Source of the DNA: an uncultured Succiniclasticum sp.
Lineage (GTDB): Bacteria > Bacillota > Negativicutes > Acidaminococcales > Acidaminococcaceae
Direction of reading: 5' to 3'
Assembly (NCBI GenBank): GCA_905233365.1
Contig: CAJODT010000009.1
Coordinates: 1-53,311 of the forward strand
DNA: 53,311 nucleotides
The translations under genes and the position numbers were made by a program. Every line of letters starts with the position of its first letter. Positions within the stretch are counted from its first letter, which is position 1. The notes under the pieces are model-generated. The model saw only the letters and a list, made by a program, of their open reading frames with translations. It was not told the DNA's origin and searched no databases. Positions 24,788-34,293 of the stretch are shown piece after piece.

Positions 24788-27710
24788 ATGTCACACAGAC
24801 CGTCTGTTTTTGGCAAAAAAAGAATACTCTCACTGCTGCTCTGCCTTAGTCTGCTGCTGGCAGTCCTGATTCCTGCGTCCGCCTTTGCCGCCCCAGCCAG
24901 GAAAAAGACCGTGCGGGTGGGCTGGTTCGAGTCGACCTTCAATATGACAGACCAGAACGGGGGACGGTCGGGTTATGCCTATGAGTACCAGCAGAAGATC
25001 GCCGCCTATACGGGGTGGGAATACCAGTACGTCACCGCCAGCTGGTCCCAGCTTTTCCAGATGCTGAAGGATGGCGAGATCGATCTGTTGAGCGATGTAT
25101 CTTATAAAGAAGATCGGGCAAAATCCATGCTGTTTTCCTCCCTGCCCATGGGTGAGGAGGAGTATTATGCTTATGTTTCCTCCCGCAATACGGAAATCAC
25201 CACCGAAAACTATGCCACCTTTAATGGGAAGAAGGTAGGCGTAAACAAGGGCAGTTATCAGGCGCAGCGATTTGCCGAATGGGCGAAGCAGTACGGCATC
25301 GAAGCGGAAGTCGTGGAGCTGACCAGCATACAGAAAGACACGCTGCAGAAGCTGATCCACGGGGAAATCGACGTATATATTTCCGCCAATACGGTGGGGG
25401 CCAATGAAAGCATTACGCCGCTTTGCAAGATTGGTTCTTCTCCCATCTTTTTTGCCATCAACCAGAACCGACCCGATCTGAAAAAGGAACTGGATGCCGC
25501 CATGAACCGGATCCAGGATGAAAACCGGTACTATAACCAGCAGCTCTTTGAAAAATATGTAAAAAGAGGCCGGACCAGCGCGTTCCTGTCCTACGGCGAA
25601 CGCCAGTGGCTGAAGCGGAACGGGATGATCCGGGTGGGGTACCGGGCAGATTACAGCCCCTATTGCGCAGAGGATAAAGATACAAAAAAACTGACCGGCG
25701 CCCTGAAGGAGTACCTGAGTATTGCGTCTGAAAGCGTGAAAAACGAAAAAGTATATTTTGAGCCTGTGGCCTATCCTACCATTGACGGGGCGCTGACCGC
25801 ATTAAGAAGAGAAGAAGTTGACTGCGTATTCCCGGTAACCATGACCGACTATGAGGGGGAACGGATCGATGTGATCCTGACGGATCCGCCCATGCATTCG
25901 GAAATGTTCGCGGTGGTACGGGCAGCTGACCAGAAGAAGTTTTCCATGCAGGGACTTGTGCATGTGGCCGTCGCCAGGGGGAACCACTATCATGAAAACT
26001 TCCTGAAACAGAATTTCCCGAAATGGGGAGTCAGTTATTTCCACGATGCCGATGAGTGCCTGAAGGCAGTTTCCGAAGGCAGGGCCGACTGTTATCTTAT
26101 CAGTTTGTACCGGCTCAACCGGATTGCCGACCAAATGAAAGAGCTGAAACTGACCCCGCTGTCTACAGGGGAAGATATCGTGTTTTCTTTCGCCCTGCGG
26201 CGGAACGAAGACCAGCTTTACTCCATCCTGAACAAGACGGTGGGGCTTGTTTCCCCGGAATCGGTCTATTCAGCCCTTGCATCCTATTCGTATGAAACGA
26301 AAAAGGTCACCGTAAAGGATTTTGTAAAAGATAACCTGCCGACGGTGGCTGCGGTCATCGCCATCTCCACGGCCATCTTCCTGGCCCTGCTGCTGCGCAG
26401 CGCCCGGGCGGAGAAAAAAGCCGGGGAGAGACAGCAGCTCATTTCCGCCACAGAGTTTGACGAAGTGACCGGATTATACAATAAGAACTTCTTTTATGAA
26501 TACGCCGGCCGTATTTTCCGCAACCATCCGGACCGGAATATGGACGCCATTGTGCTGGACATCGAGCAGTTCCGCTCGGTGATTGAGATCAACGGCCGCG
26601 AATTCGGCGACAGGGTGCTGCAGGCTTTGGGCAGGGAAATCCAGGCCTTTGTTGATGAAACAAAAGGTATTGCCAGTCGTGCCGAGCAGGACCGTTTTGA
26701 GATTTTCTGCCGGCATCCGGAAGACTATCAGGCCCTGCTGGACCGTTTCCAGGGAAAAATGGACGAACTGTTCCGAAGTGCCAGTATCCGCCTGCGGATG
26801 GGGGTCATGCCCCGGCAGGAGGGGCTGGAACCGGCCCAGATGTTTGACCGGGCCCGGTCGGCCTGTAACATGGTGCGGGGGGCCAACCGGCACCTTATGG
26901 TGTACAACGACGAAATGCGTTCCCGGGAGCTCTACAACCTGCGCCTGCTGAACGACCTGCGCCGGGCTGTGGACAAACGGGAATTCAAAGTGTACTACCA
27001 GCCCAAATACAATATCCAGTGCGACCCGCCCCGGATGGCCAGCGCGGAAGCACTGGTGCGCTGGCAGCACCCGGAACTGGGCCTTATCCCGCCAGGTAAC
27101 TTTATCCCCCTCTTTGAACGGAACGGCCAGATCGGCGTCGTGGATAAATACGTGTGGGCGGAGGCTGCCCGACAGGTTGCCGCCTGGAAGGAAAAATTCG
27201 GCGTCACCGTACCGGTTTCCGTCAACCTGTCCCGGGTAGATAGACGTGTTCGACCCGAAGCTGGAAGAGATACTGGACGGTCTGCTGAGGGAGAACGGAC
27301 TGGGCCGGGGTTCCCTCCGGCTGGAAGTAACGGAATCCGCCTATACGGAAAACGCCGAAGAACTGATCCGGGTCATGGAACGGCTCCGGGATAAAGGATA
27401 CAAGATAGAAATGGACGATTTCGGTTCCGGATATTCTTCCCTGGGCACCCTTTCCTCCATGCCTGTTGACGTGCTGAAGATGGACCGGTCCTTTGTCATG
27501 AATATCGATCACAACGATAAGGACTTCCGCCTGGTAGAGCTGATCCTGAATATCGCCCGGAACCTGAAGATGCCCGTTATCGCCGAAGGCGTGGAAACGG
27601 AAAACCAGATGACGCTGCTGAAGAACGCCGGCTGCGATTACGTGCAGGGCTATTACTTCTCCCGGCCTCTGCCGCCGGAAGAGTTTGAAGCGTTCATTGC
27701 AACTAATTAA
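24788..27710 (+). pseudogene. Protein A: SBP-SBP-TM-GGDEF*-EAL phosphodiesterase, frameshifted
   Basis: This would be a membrane c-di-GMP phosphodiesterase with two periplasmic amino-acid-binding type domains. A signal peptide (about 10-35) is followed by two family 3 binding domains (about 40-270 and 280-500; KTVRVGWFES and GMIRVGYRADYSPY open them). Then come a membrane helix at about 516-537, a GGDEF fold with the motif changed to EQDRF, and an EAL domain with SAEALVRW. The frame is lost at 27237-27244, where TAGA occurs twice in tandem. Removing one copy restores SRVDVFDP as in paralogue A', giving about 972 residues. After the break, ESAYTEN, DDFGSGYSS and EGVETENQ are intact. As read, the product would be a truncated 868-residue protein without a full EAL domain. 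Confidence 0.88.
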
Positions 27711-27713
27711 ATA

Positions 27714-27896
27714 AAACAGCGCCGGAAAAGGCTGCGCAAAAACGTGAGCGTTTGCTATTTCAAGGACTTATTTGCCTGTGGCTTCGAAACTCGGGGCTTC
27801 GCCCCTCAGACAGTCTCGCCACGACGGCAAATTTCGTCTCATGAAATAACGCAAACGCTCACTATGATTTGCTGCAGCTCTTTTCCGGCGCTGTTT
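27714..27896. repeat. 183-bp nested palindrome (long copy)
   Basis: Terminal arms of 17 bp (27714-27730 with 27880-27896, starting AAACAGCGCCGG) match perfectly. Inside are nested arms GTGAGCGTTTGC/GCAAACGCTCAC (27744-27755, 27851-27862), TATTTCA/TGAAATA, ATTTGCC/GGCAAAT and an apical GGGGC-TTC-GCCCC. The whole piece can form one long hairpin or cruciform. A 64-bp short relative lies at 31062-31125. It carries no gene and may also end the transcript of protein A. Confidence 0.8.
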
Positions 27897-27935
27897 ATTT
27901 AATTGTTGTTCTTTTAAAATATTACAACATATAAA

Positions 27936-27965
27936 TTGACAACAAACTGCTTGATTTAATATAAT
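27936..27965 (+). promoter_or_regulatory. Promoter of PDE protein B
   Basis: TTGACA (27936-27941) and TATAAT (27960-27965) are 18 bp apart, about 85 bp before the ATG. Confidence 0.7.
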
Positions 27966-28050
27966 CATAATGAAGGATTATAAGCATATAGTATTGATAA
28001 GAATCTGTTTTTAAATTACACGGAATAATCCGGGGAAAGGGGGCGACCGC

Positions 28051-31035
28051 ATGGAACGATATCAGTACGATAAAGCTGTAAAGAAAAATATGGAAAGTTC
28101 CCCCGTTCCGTATGCCGTTTACCAGTTCGTCGATAAGCGGGTGGCCACCCTCGTGCTTTCCGAAGGCTTCTGCAGGCTGTTCGGCTACGAACGGGAGGAA
28201 GCCTATTACCTGATGGACCATGACATGTACCGGGACACCCATCCGGACGATATCGCGCGGATCGCCAGCGCCGCTTTCCGGTTTGCCACGGAAGAAACGC
28301 CCTACAATGTGGTCTACCGGACCAAAAAAGGCGACGGATACCACATCGTCCATGCCCATGGCGAGCACGTTTATACGGAAGAAGGAGTACGCCTTGCCTT
28401 CGTATGGTACGACGATGAAGGCAGCTATACGGAATCGTACCGGGAGTTAGAAAGCAACCTGAACGAGTCCTATACCAGCGCGTTTCAGAAAGGGACCCTG
28501 TTCCGCAAAAATTACTACGACCATCTCACCGGGCTGCCCACCATGAGTTATTTCTTCGAGCTGGCGGAAGCGGGAAGGCTTCGCCTGGAGGAACAGGGAA
28601 AGAAACCGGTCCTCCTGTACTTCGACCTGAACGGGATGAAGTATTACAACAGCCAATACGGTTATGCCGAAGGGGATAAGCTGCTGGCCGGTTTCGCGAG
28701 AATTCTGGTGAAGCATTTCAGCAACGAAAACTGCAGCCGCTTTGCCCAGGATTATTTTGCGTGCTTTACCGACGAGGAAGGCCTGGAAGACACGCTGTAT
28801 GCTATATTTGACGAATGCCAGTTCCTCAACGACCGGAACAGCCTGCCTGTGCGGGCAGGCATCTACCTCGCCAGCATGGAAGCGGTGCCGGTGGCAACTG
28901 CCTGCGACCGGGCGAAATATGCCTGTGATATGTACCGGGACCAGTATGCTTCCGGTTTTTATTACTTTGACAAAGACATGCTGGCCCAGGCCAATAACCG
29001 CCAGTATATCGTCAACAACCTGGACCGGGCCATTGAAGAAAAATGGATCAGGGTGTACTACCAGCCCATCATCCGGGCTGCCAACGGCAGGGTCTGCGAC
29101 GAGGAAGCCCTGGCCCGCTGGATCGACCCGGAAAAAGGCCTGCTCTCTCCGGCCGATTTTATCCCGATCCTGGAAAGCACCAAGCTGATCTGCAAGCTGG
29201 ATCTGTATGTCCTGGATCAGGTCCTGGAAAAGATGAAGAGTCAGCAACGGGCAGGCCTGTACCTTGTGCCCCAGTCCCTGAACCTGTCCCGGGCAGACTT
29301 TGACGTCTGCGATGTTGTGGAGGAGATCCGCCAGCGGGTGGATGCCGCCGGCATTCCCAGGGAAAAGCTCACCATTGAAATCACCGAGAGCATTGTGGGA
29401 TCCGATTTTGACTTTATGAAAGAACAGGTTGGCCGCTTCCAGTCCCTGGGCTTTAAAGTCTGGATGGACGATTTCGGCAACGGTTACTCCTCCCTTGACG
29501 TTTTACAAAGCATACCTTTTGACCTGATCAAGCTGGACATGCACTTCCTGCAGAATTTCGACAAGGGCGACGAAAGCAGGATCATCCTGACGGAACTGAT
29601 CAAAATGGCCATCGGTCTGGGCATTGATACGGTTACCGAAGGGGTGGAGACAAAGGAACAGGCCGACTTTTTGAAAGAAGTGGGCTGCACCAAGCTGCAG
29701 GGCTTCTATTACTGCAAACCGATCCCTCTGGAAGAAATCGTAGAGCGTTATAGAAAAGGCATCCAGATTGGCTTTGAAAATCCGGCAGAGGAAGATTACT
29801 ATGCGTCCATCGGCAGGGTCAACCTGTATGACCAGGCCATTATCGCAGGGGAAGGCAAAGAAGAACACCGGTATTTCGACACGCTGCCCATGGCCATTCT
29901 GGAATTTGACGAGACACAGCTCACCGTTACCCGCTGCAACAAGTCCTTCCGGGATTTTCTGGAACGTTTTTACAAAGGTACTCCGATTGGGGAAAAAATC
30001 CCCTTTTCTTTCCTGCCTAAAGACTCCGGTCCCGCTCTGGTAAACTCCATGCTTCAGTGCAGGGAAAAAGGGAAAACCGCATTTGACAGCCTGGAGATCG
30101 CCAACGGGCTTACGCTTCATTCTTTCAAGCGGCACATTGCGACGAATCCCGTCACCGGGATCACGGCCTGCGTGGAGGTGATCCTCGGCATCACGGACGA
30201 TTCCAAACGGGGCGTCACCTATACCCATGTGGCACAGGCACTTTCTGCCGACTATATCAATCTTTATTATGTAGACCTGGATACGGAACAGTTCACCGAG
30301 TATAATTCCGCCCATGTGCGGGACCATCTCGACGAAGAGAGGCACGGGGACGACTTCTTCGCCACCAGCCGCCGGGACGCGCTGGATTATATCCACGAAA
30401 AAGACCGGGATTATTTTGTCAGCGCCTTTACAAAAGAAAACGTGGTCCGGGCCATTGACGAGCTGGGAGCCTTTACCCTGAGCTACCGCCTCCTGATCAA
30501 AGGAGATCCGACCTACGTTAACATGAAGGCCGTGCGCATGAGCCCCGGCGACAACCATATCATCATCGGCGTAAACAACGTGGACGCCCAGATGAAACAG
30601 AAAAAGGCCCTGGAACGGATGCAGGCAGAACAGGTTGTCTATGCCCGGATCAGCGCCCTGTCCGGAGATTATCTCTGCATTTATACGGTGGATCCCGAAA
30701 CGGATCATTACGTGGAATACAGCGGTTCCAAAAACTATGATACCCTGGGCCTTGCCAAAGAGGGCGAGGATTTCTTCGGGAAAGCGCGGAGGTTCGGCGA
30801 AAGGCTCGTGCACAAAGACGATCTGCCCATGTACCGTGTCTTCTTTACCAAAGAAAACATGTTGCGGGAAATTAAAAAGAACGGGCTGTTCGTACTGCAA
30901 TACCGACTGATGATCGACGGCAAGGCTATGTATATCAACGCCAGGGCGGCGCTGGTGGAAGAAGAGGACGGGCCTAAGCTGATCTTTGGCCTGAACAATG
31001 TAGACGCCCATGTGAAGTACGGGACAGAAGGGTAA
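28051..31035 (+). CDS. Protein B: PAS-GGDEF*-EAL with C-terminal sensory repeats
   Basis: A 994-residue soluble protein, predicted c-di-GMP phosphodiesterase. Domains in order are a PAS domain (about 15-130), a GGDEF fold (about 150-320) with the motif changed to AQDYF, and an EAL domain (about 325-575). The EAL residues are complete: DEEALARW, SLNLSR, ITES, DDFGNGYSS, IKLD and EGVETKEQ. A PAS-like segment (about 605-720) and two copies of a 130-residue repeat (about 725-865 and 870-990) end the protein. The same repeat pair sits in the cyclase at 48087. There is no signal peptide or membrane helix. ATG 28051 follows GGGGAAAGGGGG. It is the only one of proteins A-C without a second copy downstream. 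Confidence 0.9.
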   Translation: MERYQYDKAVKKNMESSPVPYAVYQFVDKRVATLVLSEGFCRLFGYEREEAYYLMDHDMYRDTHPDDIARIASAAFRFATEETPYNVVYRTKKGDGYHIVHAHGEHVYTEEGVRLAFVWYDDEGSYTESYRELESNLNESYTSAFQKGTLFRKNYYDHLTGLPTMSYFFELAEAGRLRLEEQGKKPVLLYFDLNGMKYYNSQYGYAEGDKLLAGFARILVKHFSNENCSRFAQDYFACFTDEEGLEDTLYAIFDECQFLNDRNSLPVRAGIYLASMEAVPVATACDRAKYACDMYRDQYASGFYYFDKDMLAQANNRQYIVNNLDRAIEEKWIRVYYQPIIRAANGRVCDEEALARWIDPEKGLLSPADFIPILESTKLICKLDLYVLDQVLEKMKSQQRAGLYLVPQSLNLSRADFDVCDVVEEIRQRVDAAGIPREKLTIEITESIVGSDFDFMKEQVGRFQSLGFKVWMDDFGNGYSSLDVLQSIPFDLIKLDMHFLQNFDKGDESRIILTELIKMAIGLGIDTVTEGVETKEQADFLKEVGCTKLQGFYYCKPIPLEEIVERYRKGIQIGFENPAEEDYYASIGRVNLYDQAIIAGEGKEEHRYFDTLPMAILEFDETQLTVTRCNKSFRDFLERFYKGTPIGEKIPFSFLPKDSGPALVNSMLQCREKGKTAFDSLEIANGLTLHSFKRHIATNPVTGITACVEVILGITDDSKRGVTYTHVAQALSADYINLYYVDLDTEQFTEYNSAHVRDHLDEERHGDDFFATSRRDALDYIHEKDRDYFVSAFTKENVVRAIDELGAFTLSYRLLIKGDPTYVNMKAVRMSPGDNHIIIGVNNVDAQMKQKKALERMQAEQVVYARISALSGDYLCIYTVDPETDHYVEYSGSKNYDTLGLAKEGEDFFGKARRFGERLVHKDDLPMYRVFFTKENMLREIKKNGLFVLQYRLMIDGKAMYINARAALVEEEDGPKLIFGLNNVDAHVKYGTEG

Positions 31036-31061
31036 ACATTGAACTGAACAATTGAATATAA

Positions 31062-31125
31062 GCAGCGCCGGGAAAGGCTGCGCAAACGCTCACTATGATT
31101 TGCTGCAGCACTTTTCCGGCGCTGC
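31062..31125. repeat. 64-bp short copy of the nested palindrome
   Basis: It shares GCAGCGCCGG...GGCTGCGCAAA and GCAAACGCTCACTATGATTTGCTGCAG with the long copy, and lacks the central ~118 bp. The junction is at a CGCAAA that occurs twice in the long copy, consistent with deletion between short repeats. It is followed by GGTTTTGTTT and probably also ends the transcript of protein B. Confidence 0.75.
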
Positions 31126-31145
31126 GGTTTTGTTTCATATAAACC

Positions 31146-31174
31146 TTGTGAAAAACGCAAAAATATGCTATAAT
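31146..31174 (+). promoter_or_regulatory. Promoter of PDE protein C
   Basis: TTGTGA (31146-31151) and TATAAT (31169-31174) are 17 bp apart. A leader of about 125 nt with a small CCGGG/CCCGG stem precedes the ATG. Confidence 0.65.
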
Positions 31175-31306
31175 AAAACAGATTATCAATAAATATTAGA
31201 AATTAATAAAAATACAAACTGATTAATCCCGGGACAACCCGGCTTTTGCCAAAAGGGACAAAGCGCCCTGCAAGACATATACCGCGTTACGTTTGGAGCA
31301 GAAATC

Positions 31307-34201
31307 ATGGGACGGAACCTGGAAGAATTTATTAAGAAAAACTACAAAAAAGCAATAGACAATCGCGAGATACAGCCGTTCTACCAGCCGGTCATCCGCG
31401 TATTCTCCCGGCAGCTATGCAGCTTTGAGGCGCTGGCCCGGTGGATCGATCCGGAAATCGGCATGATCTATCCCGACGAGTTCATCCCCGTGCTGGAAAA
31501 AGAGCAGGCGATCCACCTGCTGGACACTGCGATCCTGCGGCAGGTATGCATAAGGCTCCGGAGCAGCATCACCAACGGGGAGATTCCCATTCCTGTTTCC
31601 GTCAATCTGTCCCGTCTGGACTTTACCCTCTGCGATATCTTTGCCGTGGCGGACCAGATCGTCAGCGAGTATCATATCCCCCATGAATTTATCTACTTTG
31701 AAATCACTGAAAGCGTCATGGCCGAAGAACCGGAAATGTTGAAGGAAATCGTGGACAGGTTCCGTGGCGTCGGTTACCAGATCTGGATGGACGATTTCGG
31801 CAGCGCCTATTCCTCCCTGAATGCCCTCAAGGAGCTTTCTTTTGATGAGATCAAGCTGGATATGCGTTTCCTCCGGCCTTTCACCCTGCAAGCCAGGCGT
31901 ATCGCCACATCTATCATAGAGATGGCCAAGCGTATCTATCTCCACACCCTGATCGAGGGCGTGGAAACGGAGCGGTACTTTGACTTTCTCCGGAATATCG
32001 GCTGTGAAAAAGCCCAGGGGTATTATTTCGGCAAGCCCATGCCCTATGAAGAGGCGCTGGAAAATATGCGGGCAAAGGGGATCGGGATCGAACTGCCCCA
32101 GGACCGGCAGTATTACGACGACCTAGGCGCCATCAACGTGCTCAGCGCAGTTCCTTTTATCACCCGAAAGGAGTCTGACGCCATCGTTTCCGCCAGACAG
32201 CTCAACAGTATCCCCCTGGCCCTTGTGGAATTTGCCCCGGATGCATTCCGGGTGCTGTATTATAATACTGCTTTTGAGCATACGGTTGCCAACACCGATT
32301 TTTTCTCTCTGGTCCTGACCCAGGAGATGCTGAACCAGCCACAGCCTTATTACTGGCTTTCGGATAAGATTATCAGGCTGGTGAATTCCGTGAAAGGGGG
32401 CGGGGAGGGGAAGCTGCTGTTCACCTCCTACGAAGAGTACTATGAAGTACAGGTCCGCTGCATGGCCCGCACCCGGGACCGGTTCAGTGCGCTGATCCGG
32501 ATCACCAATCTCTCCCGGGGCGTTCAGGCGGAGAATACCGGCTGTCTGGATAAATTTGCCAGCCGCCTCTATGACATGTTCGAGCGGATCGTCCTGGTCA
32601 ATTATCTGGAAGACTGCATCCGGCCCCTCTACACATCCACACAGGAGGATCTGCTTTCCGGCAGGCACGGTATCCGGGAACTGACGGAGGAGTATGCTGA
32701 AAAATACATCTATCCCGAAGACAGGGAACGGTATCTTCGCTTTTTTGACCCGGAAACAGCCCTGACGCGCCTTGCGGAAGCCGGCGGCGTGTGTATGTCG
32801 GGACTGTTCCGCAGCAGCGAAGGCCACGGCCGGTTTGGCTGGAAGGAGTATACGCTGCTCCGGGTCGATGATGAAAGCTGTTTCCTGCTGATCCGCAACC
32901 TGCATATGAACGTGAGCGAGTTCTATAAAGGCAAGTTTATGCAGGCCGATGAAGGTGGGCCCTATGCACCGGCGAGCCTGTGGGGCAATCTGCTCCGTTC
33001 CGGGCTGCTGCGCCTGTTCTGGAAGGATCAGGACCGGCGTTTTGTCGGCGCCAGCCAGGCTTTTCTGGATTACTACGGTGTTGCTTCCCTGGCGGATATC
33101 GCTGGCAAGAACGACGAGGATCTGGGCTGGCACGTCCATGCGGACGACTATATGAGCGATGAGCTCCAGGTCATCCGGGAAGGGGAAATTATCCGTTACA
33201 GCCCCGGCCTTTGCATGAATAAAGGGGAGAACCGGGAGATCCTGGCCAGCAAGGCGCCCATTTATGATACCAATGGTGATATCAGGGGACTGATCGGTTA
33301 CTTTATTGACAGGTCCCTGCTGAACGCCAACGACAGGCGGGGCGAGGAGACCGCCCGGCGTGACTGTCTCACGGGACTGCTCAATTCCCGGGGAATCCTG
33401 GAGGAAGCCGCAGCCTTCCGGGACGAGTATTACCGGCGGGGCACGGACTTTGTCCGCGTTCACGTGGTGGTCAACGATTTTCAGGCTTTTAATGAACAAT
33501 ACGGATATGATTTTGGGGACAAGATTCTCCAGGCCCTGGGGCAGGAACTGGAACATGCCTTTGGCCGGACCGGCATCATCGGGCGCTATATGGGGTATAA
33601 GTTCGTGGTGCTGCGGCAGGTCGGAAACAAGGAAGAAGCCCGGGCCCTATGCCACGAAATCAAGAGCCTCAGCAAACGGATCCGCCGCATCGGCGGAACG
33701 CCGCTCACACTGTATCTGGCTACAGGTTTTACCCTTTTCTCGGAATGCCTCGACCTGAAAGAACAGGCCAAAAACAGCGAGCTGCGTCTCCATGCGGACC
33801 ACGACTATAATATTTCCATGGAAAGCCGTCTGGCCCATGCGTCGGAAATCTTCCGACTGTTTAATAAACTGCCGGTCTCCTACTGCGTATACCACGTGAC
33901 CCAATCCGGGGAAAGCGGGACCTGCAATTTAGTGTTCTACTACGTGAACAGTAAATATGAAGAAATGGTAGGGATGCCCGCCAAAGCGGTCCTCGGCCGC
34001 AGCATCCGGGAAATCTGGCCCGGCGTTGGGGGCGAGTTCTTCGATGTAATGAGGCGCGCGGCCCTGGATGGCGAAATCATGGAAGGAACCTTTACCGGCG
34101 CGCCGGATGGCAAGGATTACCGCTATACGGCTCAGCAGGTCATCTTCCCCGGCTATTGTGCGGTTACGTATCAGGAAGTCCATGTCTGTGAAAAACACTG
34201 A
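31307..34201 (+). CDS. Protein C: EAL-first phosphodiesterase, EAL-PAS-PAS-GGDEF*-PAS
   Basis: A 964-residue soluble protein with an unusual order: the EAL domain comes first (about 5-260). Its residues are complete (SFEALARW, SVNLSR, ITES, DDFGSAYSS, IKLD, EGVETERY). Then follow PAS-like regions (about 295-410 and 420-545), a clear PAS domain (about 560-675, LFWKDQDRRFVGASQAFLDYYG), a GGDEF fold (about 680-835) with the motif changed to MGYKF, and a last PAS domain (about 850-960). The GGDEF part cannot make c-di-GMP and is likely regulatory. ATG 31307 has GGAG 8 bp upstream. A near-identical paralogue is at 37533, and a second SBP-EAL gene starts 92 bp downstream. Confidence 0.9.
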   Translation: MGRNLEEFIKKNYKKAIDNREIQPFYQPVIRVFSRQLCSFEALARWIDPEIGMIYPDEFIPVLEKEQAIHLLDTAILRQVCIRLRSSITNGEIPIPVSVNLSRLDFTLCDIFAVADQIVSEYHIPHEFIYFEITESVMAEEPEMLKEIVDRFRGVGYQIWMDDFGSAYSSLNALKELSFDEIKLDMRFLRPFTLQARRIATSIIEMAKRIYLHTLIEGVETERYFDFLRNIGCEKAQGYYFGKPMPYEEALENMRAKGIGIELPQDRQYYDDLGAINVLSAVPFITRKESDAIVSARQLNSIPLALVEFAPDAFRVLYYNTAFEHTVANTDFFSLVLTQEMLNQPQPYYWLSDKIIRLVNSVKGGGEGKLLFTSYEEYYEVQVRCMARTRDRFSALIRITNLSRGVQAENTGCLDKFASRLYDMFERIVLVNYLEDCIRPLYTSTQEDLLSGRHGIRELTEEYAEKYIYPEDRERYLRFFDPETALTRLAEAGGVCMSGLFRSSEGHGRFGWKEYTLLRVDDESCFLLIRNLHMNVSEFYKGKFMQADEGGPYAPASLWGNLLRSGLLRLFWKDQDRRFVGASQAFLDYYGVASLADIAGKNDEDLGWHVHADDYMSDELQVIREGEIIRYSPGLCMNKGENREILASKAPIYDTNGDIRGLIGYFIDRSLLNANDRRGEETARRDCLTGLLNSRGILEEAAAFRDEYYRRGTDFVRVHVVVNDFQAFNEQYGYDFGDKILQALGQELEHAFGRTGIIGRYMGYKFVVLRQVGNKEEARALCHEIKSLSKRIRRIGGTPLTLYLATGFTLFSECLDLKEQAKNSELRLHADHDYNISMESRLAHASEIFRLFNKLPVSYCVYHVTQSGESGTCNLVFYYVNSKYEEMVGMPAKAVLGRSIREIWPGVGGEFFDVMRRAALDGEIMEGTFTGAPDGKDYRYTAQQVIFPGYCAVTYQEVHVCEKH

Positions 34202-34293
34202 AAATGAAATTGAAAGCAACACTGTAATATAAGCAGCGTCTCCCTGACAAACAGGGTAAAAACCCATTAATTAAGTCCAACAGGTGACCGATC

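Noticed and set aside
31225-31300. GGGACAAAGC in the leader of protein C as a c-di-GMP (GEMM) riboswitch
   Set aside because: The GGCAAACC part and the two-helix GEMM core with tetraloop are missing.
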